A stretch of 9,829 nt of DNA from an uncultured Flammeovirgaceae bacterium. Lineage in GTDB: Bacteria; Bacteroidota; Bacteroidia; Cytophagales; Cyclobacteriaceae. Shown here piece by piece: positions 1-8,281 of the stretch. Under the pieces are notes generated by a model. That model searched no databases and was not told the DNA's origin. It saw only the letters and a list, made by a program, of their open reading frames with translations. The stretch is taken from positions 1 to 9,829 of the forward strand of contig CAMPJM010000116.1 of the NCBI GenBank assembly GCA_946886805.1, in the 5' to 3' direction. Numbering within the stretch: position 1 is the first letter of the stretch; the number at the start of each line of letters is the position of its first letter. Both the position numbers and the translations under genes were made by a program.

Positions 1-146
1 GTGTAAAGCCTTTCTTTTTTGTATTAATTAAAAGAAAATGTAAAATAACACCCTCAGAACTTTTGGGAATGAAGGAAACTGAATTGGGTATCCAAACTTT
101 AGGTGGAGTAGTGGTTGCCCCTCCATTTAGGAAAAATAAATTTATA

Positions 147-2105
147 ATGATGAAAAAAAAATGTTTGATTTTAATATCGGGATTATTGCTATTTTCCCTA
201 TCCACGAAAGCGCAATCCTTATATCCCGGCCAGCATGAAGAAAAACTGGCCCTTCAGGTAAAGGTTCCTATCAAAGCCTATAATTTTGAATTGGAGGATG
301 TGCGTTTACTGGACGGACCGTTTAAGGACAACATGATGCGGGAAAGTGAATGGATCCTTTCGCTTGGGGTGGATAAATTATTGCATAGTTTTCGCACAAA
401 TGCCGGCGTTTATAGTGGTAAGGAAGGCGGCTATTCTACCGTCGAAAAAATGGGTGGATGGGAATCTCTGGATTGTGAATTACGTGGACATACTACCGGC
501 CATATTTTATCAGGTTTGGCCTTGTTGTATGCGTCTACCGGTGATAAAGTCTATAAAACTAAGGCCGATAGCCTGGTAAATGGTTTAGCAGAGGTACAAG
601 AAGCCCTTGGTCAGAATGGCTATCTAAGTGCTTACCCGCAAAACCTGATCGACCGCAACATTGCGGGGCAAAGGGTTTGGGCGCCCTGGTATACTTTGCA
701 TAAAATTTTCTCGGGTTTAATTGATCAGTATCTACATGCTGATAATCAGCAGGCACTGGAAATAGTAAAAGGTATGGCTTCCTGGGCATATCAAAAATTG
801 GAGCCGCTAAGTGATGAGCAACGGGAGACCATGATTCGCAATGAATTTGGGGGTATGAATGACTCCTTTTACAGTTTGTATGCGATCACCGGGAATCCGG
901 AACATAAATTTCTGGCTGAATTTTTTTACCATGAAGAAATGCTGGAACCACTTTTGAAGCAGGAAGATATTTTGGAAAAGAAACATGCCAATACTTTCAT
1001 TCCTAAACTGATAGGAATATCAAGGGGCTATGAATTGGAAGGCGTGGAAAAATATAAAACGATTGCCGATTTTTTCTGGAATACGGTAGTGGACCATCAC
1101 AGTTTTATTACAGGCAGCAATAGCGACAGAGAAAAGTTTTTTGAACCGGATCATCAGTCAGAACATTTGAGTGGGTACACAGGAGAGTCATGTAATGTTT
1201 ACAACATGCTCAAACTTACCCGTCATTTATTCGCCTACAATCCGGATGTTAAATATGCCGATTATTACGAAAAGGCTCTTTATAATCATATTTTGGGCCA
1301 GCAAGATCCCGAAACAGGAATGATTGCCTATTTTCTTCCCATGCTGCCAGGTGCCCATAAAGTGTACAGCACACCCGAACAATCCTTCTGGTGCTGCGTA
1401 GGGACCGGCTTTGAAAATCACGCTAAATATGGAGAGGCCATATATGCACATAGTGAGGATGGACTGTATGTTAATCTTTTCATTCCTTCTGAGCTCGATT
1501 GGAAGGAGAAAGGGATAAAAGTGCGGCAGAAAACAAAGTTTCCGGAGGAAGAAACAACTACTCTGACTGTTATTACATCATCACCTCAGGTAAAAATGCC
1601 GCTCTACATTCGTTATCCTGCCTGGGCAACATCAGGAGTTTCAGTTAAAGTAAATGGAAAAAAAGTAAACGTGAAGCAAAAGCCGGGGAGTTATATTACT
1701 ATCGACAAAAAATGGAAAAATGATGATCAGATAGAAGTAACTTTTCCAATGGAGCTTAAAGCAGTGGCAACTCCTGATAACCCTGCGAAAGTTGCTTTCA
1801 CTTATGGACCTGTTGTCCTTGCCGGTAAAATGGGAACAGAAGGAATGAATGAACCAGCCCCTTTTTCCAATCCCGACCTCCACAACGACTACTATACCTA
1901 CGACTACAATGTACCCGCCAATCTCACCCATAAACTGGATCTGGATAATAGCAATATTGAAAAGTACATAAAGCCTGTTAGTGGGGATGATCCACTGACC
2001 TTTAAAATTGAGAGTAAAGATATTATCCTGGAACCCTTATACAATATCCACCATGAGCGATATGTAGTATACTGGGATTTATCAAGTAAGAAAGATGAAC
2101 TCTAA
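147..2105 (+). CDS. Exported DUF1680 glycosidase, probable beta-L-arabinofuranosidase (GH127/GH146)
   Basis: Expected to hydrolyse terminal beta-L-arabinofuranosyl residues from plant glycans in the periplasm. Numbering from the ATG at 147 (652 aa): a Lys-rich start, a hydrophobic stretch (about 7-18) and a likely cleavage at STKA-QS give a signal peptide. An alpha/alpha-barrel follows (about 55-425), then beta-sandwich domains to the end. Family signatures visible are RGHTTGHILSG, EFGGMND (233-239), GESC (Glu347, Cys349) and the Cys-Cys pair 416-417 in SFWCCVGTG. In characterised GH127/GH146 enzymes such a Glu, Cys, Cys-Cys set binds zinc and supplies the cysteine nucleophile, so the enzyme appears catalytically complete. 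The start is 147, or the adjacent ATG at 150, because the signal peptide begins there; the same frame also has a TTG at 63 and an ATG at 69, which would add an atypical 26-28 residue N-tail. No Shine-Dalgarno is properly spaced. It is the first of four co-directional exported glycosidase genes. GH146 rather than GH127 is favoured by the N-terminal LEDVRLLDGPF-type region, but I cannot settle this. Confidence 0.92.
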   Translation: MMKKKCLILISGLLLFSLSTKAQSLYPGQHEEKLALQVKVPIKAYNFELEDVRLLDGPFKDNMMRESEWILSLGVDKLLHSFRTNAGVYSGKEGGYSTVEKMGGWESLDCELRGHTTGHILSGLALLYASTGDKVYKTKADSLVNGLAEVQEALGQNGYLSAYPQNLIDRNIAGQRVWAPWYTLHKIFSGLIDQYLHADNQQALEIVKGMASWAYQKLEPLSDEQRETMIRNEFGGMNDSFYSLYAITGNPEHKFLAEFFYHEEMLEPLLKQEDILEKKHANTFIPKLIGISRGYELEGVEKYKTIADFFWNTVVDHHSFITGSNSDREKFFEPDHQSEHLSGYTGESCNVYNMLKLTRHLFAYNPDVKYADYYEKALYNHILGQQDPETGMIAYFLPMLPGAHKVYSTPEQSFWCCVGTGFENHAKYGEAIYAHSEDGLYVNLFIPSELDWKEKGIKVRQKTKFPEEETTTLTVITSSPQVKMPLYIRYPAWATSGVSVKVNGKKVNVKQKPGSYITIDKKWKNDDQIEVTFPMELKAVATPDNPAKVAFTYGPVVLAGKMGTEGMNEPAPFSNPDLHNDYYTYDYNVPANLTHKLDLDNSNIEKYIKPVSGDDPLTFKIESKDIILEPLYNIHHERYVVYWDLSSKKDEL

Positions 2106-2180
2106 AAAAGTCTGACGTATGGTTTGACATGAGCTGTTTGAAGAGTGCAGACACAGTGATGAAACGAAATAATCTCATGT

Positions 2181-5100
2181 ATGCTTAAGAAAAAACACTG
2201 TTTATATAACATCATCATTTTTTTTTGTTGCGTCTTGAGCTCATTTACTCAAAGCTCGGAGGTTGTTGAAAATTCGCTGGAAAAGCAGTTTTCTAGTCCT
2301 TCCCTACAATATGGCCCAAGGGTATTTTGGCAGTGGATGAACGGGAATATTTCCAAAGAAGGCATTACCCTCGATCTCGAAGCGATGCGGGAGGCTGGAA
2401 TTGGTGGCGGAATTATTTTCAACAATGCTACTGGAATTCCCCGGGGTCCGGTGGATTACGGAGCAGAAGAATGGGTAAACCTGACAGTTTTTGCCTTGCA
2501 GGAAGCAGACCGCCTGGGTATGAAATTCATGCTGCATAACAGCCCTGGCTATACAAGTACGGGAGGTCCCTGGATTACACCCGATAAATCCATGCAACAG
2601 CTGGTTTGGAGTAAAGCTGCTGTAAACGGAAAAGGTAAAAAGGAAATTCAAATGCCGCGACCTTATGCAAAGAAGGGGTATTATAAAGATGCTATGGTTA
2701 TTGCCTATCCTGCTTTGCCAGGGGAAGAAGAGCCCATGCAGGAACAGCTAAAAAAGATTAGCGTAAATGGTGTTGAGGCAGATCATTCTAAATTAATTGA
2801 CTTTGATTTTGCAACCACTCTTTTAATGACCATTCCGGAAGATAATGGCAGGGCAGAAATGCTACTGGAATTTAAAGAACCTTTTGAAGCAAGGTCCATT
2901 GTGCTTCGAAGAGAGAAAACTGCACCACCTCACCATCCTTATGATGGTCCAAGGGATGATCCTCCTACTTTAACCCTAGAATCTTCAGCGGATGGAATTA
3001 AATTTCAAAAAGTCGCCACAATTCCAACTCCCGCTTTAAGGGAGCTGGAAACTCCTTCTTCCAAAAATTTTGAGGCGGTAAAGGCAAAGTATTTTAGGAT
3101 TGTCAGTAATAAACCCACGGAAATTAGTGAAGTTGAGCTTTTTGGATTTCCCAGAAATGAAGGTTGGGCAGCAAAAGCCAATTATCAAGGACATGCTTCC
3201 TATCATCCGGGGGTTGCTGATGTGGAAGAGAGATTTGTAATCGATCCGGACAAGGTTTTGGATTTAAGCGGCCAGATGTCAAAGGAAGGGCTATTGACAT
3301 GGGAGGTGCCGGAAGGAAACTGGACCGTTCTGCGCATTGGCCATACCACTACCGGAGAAATCCAGGCGGCGGCGCCTGATGCGGCAGTTGGCTTGGAAGT
3401 AGATAAATTGAGCAAGGCAGGACTTGATGCACACTTTGATGGATTCCTGAACAATATACTGGAAAAATTGGAGCCCTATAAAGGAAAAAGCTTCGAAGGA
3501 TTTATGATTGATAGCTGGGAAGTGGGAGTGCAAAACTGGACCGCAGGTTTTGATAAAGAATTTGCACAACGGAATGATTATAACATTTTACCATTTTTAC
3601 CAGGCTTGACAGGACGATATGTTGGTGGTGAAGCCGAAACAAATGATTTCCTGCAGGATTTCCGGAGAACACAGGCCGATATGCTGGCGGAGAATTACTA
3701 TGGCTATTTTCAGGAAAGGCTGGAAAAGGAAGGCTTAAAGTTAGCTGCAGAACCTTATGGCGACGGGAATTTCGAAAGTTTACAGGTAGGCACAAAGCTG
3801 GATAGGGTGTTCGGAGAATTTTGGGTTCATGGGTTGTATGGTGGTGCCACTACCAATAAAATGGCCGGTTCTATTGCCCATACTAACGGGCTCAAAATTG
3901 CGGGAGCAGAAGCTTACACAGCCATGCCCGACATGTCTAAGTTCACTGAATATCCATCAGCTTTGAAACCAGACGGAGACTGGATGTTTACCAATGGAAT
4001 CAACCATTTGTATTTTCATACCTCTGCCCATCAGTCTCACCCTACTGTAAAACCGGGAATGGTAATGGGGCCATTTGGCACCCATTTTAATCGGAACAAT
4101 AACTGGTTTGTGGAGGCAAAACCCTGGTACGATTATTTGAGAAGAAGTCAATATCTATTGCAACAGGGGCAATTCGTGGCAGATGCCGCCTACTTCCTGG
4201 GAGAAGAAGTTGTGACGGCCCCGAACTTGGATAATCCTCATCCGGGTCATGCTCTTGATCTTTTAGGGAGGGATCTTTTATTAAATGATGCAAGGGTAAA
4301 AGATGGGAAGTTAGTGTTGAGCAGTGGAATGACCTATCCTATTCTGGTACTGCCCAATGAAGTAAATATGTCCTTGGAGGTACTTCAAAAGCTAAAGGAA
4401 TTAATGGAACAGGGGCTGTGGGTTTCAGCCAAAAAGCCAAAGGGTATTCCAGGAATGAATAATAAACAGGAAGTCCGGAAATGGAAACGATTAGTAGAGG
4501 AACTCTGGGGGTCTGAAAGCAATAAAGCAGTGGAGAATTCCTTCGGTAAAGGTAAACTGTTCTCAGGTATCCCAACTGTGGATATTTTCCGAAAAATGCA
4601 ACTTCCGAAAGATTTTGACTATACCAGCGATAATCCAAATTCGGTGATCAATTATATTCATCGGAAAGCAGGGCAGGCGGATTATTACTTTGTGGCCAAT
4701 AACCGGAGAAATGCGGAAGAAATAGTAGCCTCTTTTAGGGTAGAAGGAAAGCAGCCGGAGCTTTGGAATCCGGAAACAGGAGAAATAAAGCCAATAGCTG
4801 TTTACAGTGAAAAGAATGGAATAACGGCTGTTCATTTAAACCTTGATCCGGCCGAATCTGTTTTTATTGTCTTCAGAAAACCTGCAACAGCCCCCGCTGT
4901 TTCTAAACTAAGTAAAGATGGTGAAGTTCTTGTAGATCTCTCCAAAGACAGCGCCACACCGAAATTATTTCCGGATTTGACCAATAATTTTACGGTCGAA
5001 ACCTGGTTTAAGCCGGATGTAATAGCTTTTGCCCACCGCGGATTTTTGCTTTACCCACAAGCGGGAGAGGAGTTGTATGGAAAAAATCATGCTACTGTAG

Positions 5101-6125
5101 GTTTATCTGCCGGACAAAATGGGGTACGGGTATTCGAACAGACAGGAAAAAGACCAAAGCAGGTGCTCTTTGCCCAGCAGAAGGTGGAAGGATGGACGCA
5201 TGTAGCGTTGGTATATCAGGAAGGAAAGCCCACCCTGTATATCAATGGAAAGAAAGCTGCCGAGGGTGAAAAATCTTCTCTTTCCGTTCACCCTAATCTG
5301 AATGAGCTGGCACCGGAAAACCCCTTGATTACCATTTTCCAGGGAGAACAAACTTCAATAAAAGTGCATCCTGATGCTTTATCTGCTGAACAGTTAGAAG
5401 AATTATTTGCAATGGGAAAACCAGAGAAAAGTGGTTCTGCAGAAGTTTCCTTTATAGAAGAAAGCGGCAGGCAAAAAGCGGTTTTTAGGGAGAACGGCAG
5501 ATATACCTTTCAAACATCGGAAGGGAAAAAGGAAATAAGGATAAAGGAAATTCAGCCGGATATAGAAATGGAGAAACCCTGGAGGGTGCAGTTTCCTCCC
5601 AATACCGGAGCGCCGCAAGAGGTCCAAATGGATGAACTGGGGTCACTTCATGAGCATCCGGATTTTGGTGTTCGCCATTTCTCCGGGACAGCGAAGTACT
5701 TCAATAGCTTTAAGGTGCCTACGGGATGGTTGGAAAAAGATAAACAAATAGTACTTGATTTAGGAGAGGTAGCGGTGATTGCCAAAGTGTTGGTAAACGG
5801 AAAGAGAGTTGATATTTTATGGAACCCCCCCTTTCAAGCAGATATAACTGAGTTTCTGAAGGCGGGAGAAAATGAACTGGAGGTTCAGGTGAGCAACCTG
5901 TGGGTTAACCGCCTGATAGGGGATGAATATTTACCGGAAGAAATCCAGTATGATGAATGGGGCGAGATCAGTGAATTGCCGACCTGGTATACGCAGGGGA
6001 AAGAAAAACCCGGAGAGCGTATCACCTTCGTGGCCTGGAAGCAATATAATAAAGATGGACCCTTGGTACAATCCGGATTAGTAGGGCCGGTGAAACTCAA
6101 AATGCTGGTGGAGAAGGATTTGTAA
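2181..6125 (+). CDS. Exported multidomain alpha-L-rhamnosidase (GH106) with discoidin-like and LamG-like regions
   Basis: Predicted to release alpha-L-rhamnose from pectic or other plant polysaccharide, probably in the periplasm. The 1314-residue product has a signal peptide (Lys-rich start, hydrophobic 9-22, no lipobox despite Cys16-Cys17). GH106 signatures begin at VFWQWMNGNIS (48-58) and continue through GGGIIFNNATG and HNSPGYTSTGGPW to about residue 900. Candidate catalytic acids are Glu546 (FGEFW) and Glu577 (AGAEAYT), 31 residues apart, close to the spacing I recall for the BT0986 pair. Glu524 (AAEPYGDG) is another conserved-looking acid. Residues about 235-325 read as a discoidin/F5-8-like beta-sandwich (ending YFRIVSN...SEVELFGF). 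About 930-1075 is a LamG-like lectin fold (FTVETWFKPD, GWTHVALVY, LYINGKKA). The galactose-binding-like C-terminal domain follows (FSGTAKYFNSFKVP, VLVNGKRVDILWNPPF, VSNLWVNRLIGDEY). It is longer than the roughly 1100 residues usual for GH106, the surplus being largely the LamG part. It starts 75 bp after the arabinofuranosidase gene and ends 33 bp before the GH97 gene, so co-transcription is likely. Confidence 0.93.
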   Translation: MLKKKHCLYNIIIFFCCVLSSFTQSSEVVENSLEKQFSSPSLQYGPRVFWQWMNGNISKEGITLDLEAMREAGIGGGIIFNNATGIPRGPVDYGAEEWVNLTVFALQEADRLGMKFMLHNSPGYTSTGGPWITPDKSMQQLVWSKAAVNGKGKKEIQMPRPYAKKGYYKDAMVIAYPALPGEEEPMQEQLKKISVNGVEADHSKLIDFDFATTLLMTIPEDNGRAEMLLEFKEPFEARSIVLRREKTAPPHHPYDGPRDDPPTLTLESSADGIKFQKVATIPTPALRELETPSSKNFEAVKAKYFRIVSNKPTEISEVELFGFPRNEGWAAKANYQGHASYHPGVADVEERFVIDPDKVLDLSGQMSKEGLLTWEVPEGNWTVLRIGHTTTGEIQAAAPDAAVGLEVDKLSKAGLDAHFDGFLNNILEKLEPYKGKSFEGFMIDSWEVGVQNWTAGFDKEFAQRNDYNILPFLPGLTGRYVGGEAETNDFLQDFRRTQADMLAENYYGYFQERLEKEGLKLAAEPYGDGNFESLQVGTKLDRVFGEFWVHGLYGGATTNKMAGSIAHTNGLKIAGAEAYTAMPDMSKFTEYPSALKPDGDWMFTNGINHLYFHTSAHQSHPTVKPGMVMGPFGTHFNRNNNWFVEAKPWYDYLRRSQYLLQQGQFVADAAYFLGEEVVTAPNLDNPHPGHALDLLGRDLLLNDARVKDGKLVLSSGMTYPILVLPNEVNMSLEVLQKLKELMEQGLWVSAKKPKGIPGMNNKQEVRKWKRLVEELWGSESNKAVENSFGKGKLFSGIPTVDIFRKMQLPKDFDYTSDNPNSVINYIHRKAGQADYYFVANNRRNAEEIVASFRVEGKQPELWNPETGEIKPIAVYSEKNGITAVHLNLDPAESVFIVFRKPATAPAVSKLSKDGEVLVDLSKDSATPKLFPDLTNNFTVETWFKPDVIAFAHRGFLLYPQAGEELYGKNHATVGLSAGQNGVRVFEQTGKRPKQVLFAQQKVEGWTHVALVYQEGKPTLYINGKKAAEGEKSSLSVHPNLNELAPENPLITIFQGEQTSIKVHPDALSAEQLEELFAMGKPEKSGSAEVSFIEESGRQKAVFRENGRYTFQTSEGKKEIRIKEIQPDIEMEKPWRVQFPPNTGAPQEVQMDELGSLHEHPDFGVRHFSGTAKYFNSFKVPTGWLEKDKQIVLDLGEVAVIAKVLVNGKRVDILWNPPFQADITEFLKAGENELEVQVSNLWVNRLIGDEYLPEEIQYDEWGEISELPTWYTQGKEKPGERITFVAWKQYNKDGPLVQSGLVGPVKLKMLVEKDL

Positions 6126-6158
6126 ATGAAGCTTGAATAACTTGAAAATAATAAATAG

Positions 6159-8174
6159 ATGATCAATTCCAAATACGTTCTTGTTGCCTTTCTGGCTATG
6201 ATAGTTTCTTTTCCGGCTGTTTCGCAGTCTGCTATTGAATCGACTAAAAAAAGGATCACTTCTCCCGATGGGAATTTTGTGATGGATTTCTACCAAAAGG
6301 GAATAGAATCCCGGAAAAAACAGATCCATTACAAACTAACCTACAAAAATAAGCCTGTTATACTGGAATCGGAATTAGGCGTTCTGATTGAAAACCAGCT
6401 TTTTGAATCAGCATTGGCCATTGAAAATGATACGGCTGAGCTTTGGTCGGCAAATCTTGACTTAATAAAAGTAGAACATTCTACCAGCAATGAAAGCTGG
6501 CAGCCCCTTTACGGCGAGCGCAGTACCATACAAGACCACTACAATGAAATGGTCCTCTATTTTGAAAAGTATGGCGACGGAAATGCCAGTGCAACCGGTC
6601 ATAACGAGGGTGAGCATGCGCTGGTTTACGATCGTAGGCGTAGTTATGAGATGCAGCTCATTGTGAGGGCTTATAATGAAGGAGTAGCGTTTAGGTATCA
6701 TTTTCCAGAAACCAATAATGGATTGTTCCTGCACATCACCGGGGAACAAACCAATTTTACGATGCCTGAGGGAACTCAGGCGTACTTTGAACGCTGGGCA
6801 CAAGGACCTTATCAACTGCTTCCTTTGAAGGACTGGCCGGATGAAAGCGAACGCCCACTGACCTTAACCCTGAAAAACGGCCTTGTCGTTGCCTTAACCG
6901 AGGCAGAAATGATTGATTTTGCAAGGACGAAATTTAAGCTGAGTGATCAGAAAGCGAACACATTAGAAACCTCTCTTTATGATTTTGTGGATGTGATCAC
7001 CCCTTATTCAATGCCATGGCGTGTAATAATGGTGGCTGAAACGGCAGGAGAGCTACTCGAAAACAATGATATCATTCTGAACCTAAACCCTGAAAATAAA
7101 ATTGCCAATACTTCCTGGATCAAGCCTGGTAAGGTGATGCGGGAAGTTACCTTGACAATGAAAGGGGGGAAGAACCTGGTGGATTTTGCTGCGGAGCATA
7201 ATATCCAGTACATCCACCTCGATGCAGGCTGGTATGGCCCGGAAATGAAAGTTTCCTCAGATGCTACCACTGTTAGCAAAAACAAAGACATTGATGTAGA
7301 GCAGCTTGTGGACTATGCTGCAGCCAAAGATATTGGAGTAATTGTTTATGTCAACCAAAGGGCTTTAGTTCAACAATTGGATGAAATTCTGCCTTTGTAT
7401 CAGCAATGGGGAATCAAGGGAATTAAGTTCGGCTTCGTCCAGGTCGGGTCGGATAAATGGACGAGCTGGATGCATGAAGCGATACGAAAGGCTGCTGATC
7501 ACCAGATCATGGTGAATGTGCATGATGAGTATCGCCCAACCGGTTTTAGCAGAACCTATCCCAACCTGATGACGCAGGAAGGCATCCGCGGAAATGAAGA
7601 AATGCCGGGTGCAAACCACAACACCACCCTACCTTTTACCCGCTATCTTGCAGGGGCGGGAGATTATACTATTGCCTATTACAGTCCTCGTATTAAAACC
7701 ACTCATGCCCATCAATTGGCGATGGCAGTAGTGGCCTACAGCCCGCTGCAATACCTGTACTGGTACGACAAACCAGAAAATTATCAGGGAGAACCTGAAA
7801 TAGATTTTTTTGATAATGTAAAAACCGTGTGGGATGATACCAGGGTCATCAGTGGTGAAATAGGAGAACATGCGGCTATCGCCAGAAGGAGCGGCGATGA
7901 TTGGTTTGTAGGGATCATTACTAACAACGAAGAAAGAAATCTCACTTTTCCTCTCAATTTCCTCCCTAAGAACATTAAATATGTTGCAAACATTTATGTG
8001 GATGATGAAAAAGTAAACACCCGCACCCAGGTAAGTGTGCTGAAATACATCGTGGATGCAAATGATGAGATAGAATTTGCTTTAAAGGCGAGTGGAGGAG
8101 CAGCTATTCATTTGGAACAGGCAAAAGCCGGAGATCTCAGATCTCTAAAAAAGCTTCCTAAAAGAGAGTTTTAA
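6159..8174 (+). CDS. Exported GH97 glycoside hydrolase with non-standard catalytic residues
   Basis: Belongs to GH97, whose members are calcium-dependent alpha-glucosidases (inverting, SusB type) or alpha-galactosidases (retaining). The 671-residue product has a signal peptide (hydrophobic 6-20, cleavage near PAVSQ-S). An N-terminal beta-supersandwich follows (about 30-290, with the NEGVAFRY calcium-ligand segment, Glu174). The (beta/alpha)8 barrel (about 320-560) has IHLDAGWY, GIKGIKFGFV, NVHDEYRPTG, RTYPNLMTQEGIRGNEE and LPFTRYLAGAGDYT. The C-terminal beta domain runs from about 565 to the end. By recalled alignment, Glu480 (RGNEE) matches the general acid Glu532 of SusB and Glu474 matches calcium ligand Glu526. 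The retaining nucleophile Asp (KVDF) is Gly425 here. The SusB base positions Glu439 and Glu508 read Gln400 and Asp456. Asp456 or the adjacent Glu457 may act as base. I therefore assign the family firmly, but neither the substrate nor the mechanism. The gene lies 33 bp after the GH106 gene with no Shine-Dalgarno, in an apparent operon. The start at 6159 places the signal peptide correctly. Confidence 0.93.
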   Translation: MINSKYVLVAFLAMIVSFPAVSQSAIESTKKRITSPDGNFVMDFYQKGIESRKKQIHYKLTYKNKPVILESELGVLIENQLFESALAIENDTAELWSANLDLIKVEHSTSNESWQPLYGERSTIQDHYNEMVLYFEKYGDGNASATGHNEGEHALVYDRRRSYEMQLIVRAYNEGVAFRYHFPETNNGLFLHITGEQTNFTMPEGTQAYFERWAQGPYQLLPLKDWPDESERPLTLTLKNGLVVALTEAEMIDFARTKFKLSDQKANTLETSLYDFVDVITPYSMPWRVIMVAETAGELLENNDIILNLNPENKIANTSWIKPGKVMREVTLTMKGGKNLVDFAAEHNIQYIHLDAGWYGPEMKVSSDATTVSKNKDIDVEQLVDYAAAKDIGVIVYVNQRALVQQLDEILPLYQQWGIKGIKFGFVQVGSDKWTSWMHEAIRKAADHQIMVNVHDEYRPTGFSRTYPNLMTQEGIRGNEEMPGANHNTTLPFTRYLAGAGDYTIAYYSPRIKTTHAHQLAMAVVAYSPLQYLYWYDKPENYQGEPEIDFFDNVKTVWDDTRVISGEIGEHAAIARRSGDDWFVGIITNNEERNLTFPLNFLPKNIKYVANIYVDDEKVNTRTQVSVLKYIVDANDEIEFALKASGGAAIHLEQAKAGDLRSLKKLPKREF

Positions 8175-8281
8175 CGAATAATCGATATCATTAAAAAATC
8201 ACCTGTAAATTCTCTTTTTCGGCGAGTAAAGGTCGGATTAAAGTCCTGATTTTAACGATTCTTATTTAAAAGCCAAAATAA

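Noticed and set aside
114..144. GTTG followed after 19 bases by TAAATTTA, resembling the Bacteroidota TTTG/TAnnTTTG promoter.
   Set aside because: One base deviates in each box, and the start point would fall at or past the ATG at 147, which would be an odd leaderless arrangement.
2094..2105. The arabinofuranosidase ends in KDEL, the eukaryotic ER-retention tetrapeptide.
   Set aside because: Bacteria have no ER and the surrounding gene is plainly bacterial; a four-residue match at the C-terminus is chance.
2119..2140. Two TTTG elements in the gap between the first two genes, as a promoter for the GH106 gene.
   Set aside because: They are too close together for the -33/-7 spacing and neither has the TA of the -7 box in the right place.
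2159..2188. A nine-codon open frame (MKRNNLMYA) overlapping the start of the GH106 gene, as a possible leader peptide.
   Set aside because: It is very short, has no ribosome-binding site, no regulatory codon bias and no attenuator-like structure nearby.
6126..6140. A five-codon ATG frame immediately after the GH106 stop.
   Set aside because: Far too short to be called a gene; probably random sequence in the 33-bp gap.
8175..8281. The 107-bp gap before the beta-helix gene as a site for a terminator, promoter or small RNA.
   Set aside because: I found only weak short repeats (for example GGA...TCC around 8233-8248) and no stable hairpin with a T-run, no TAnnTTTG box and no recognisable RNA motif.
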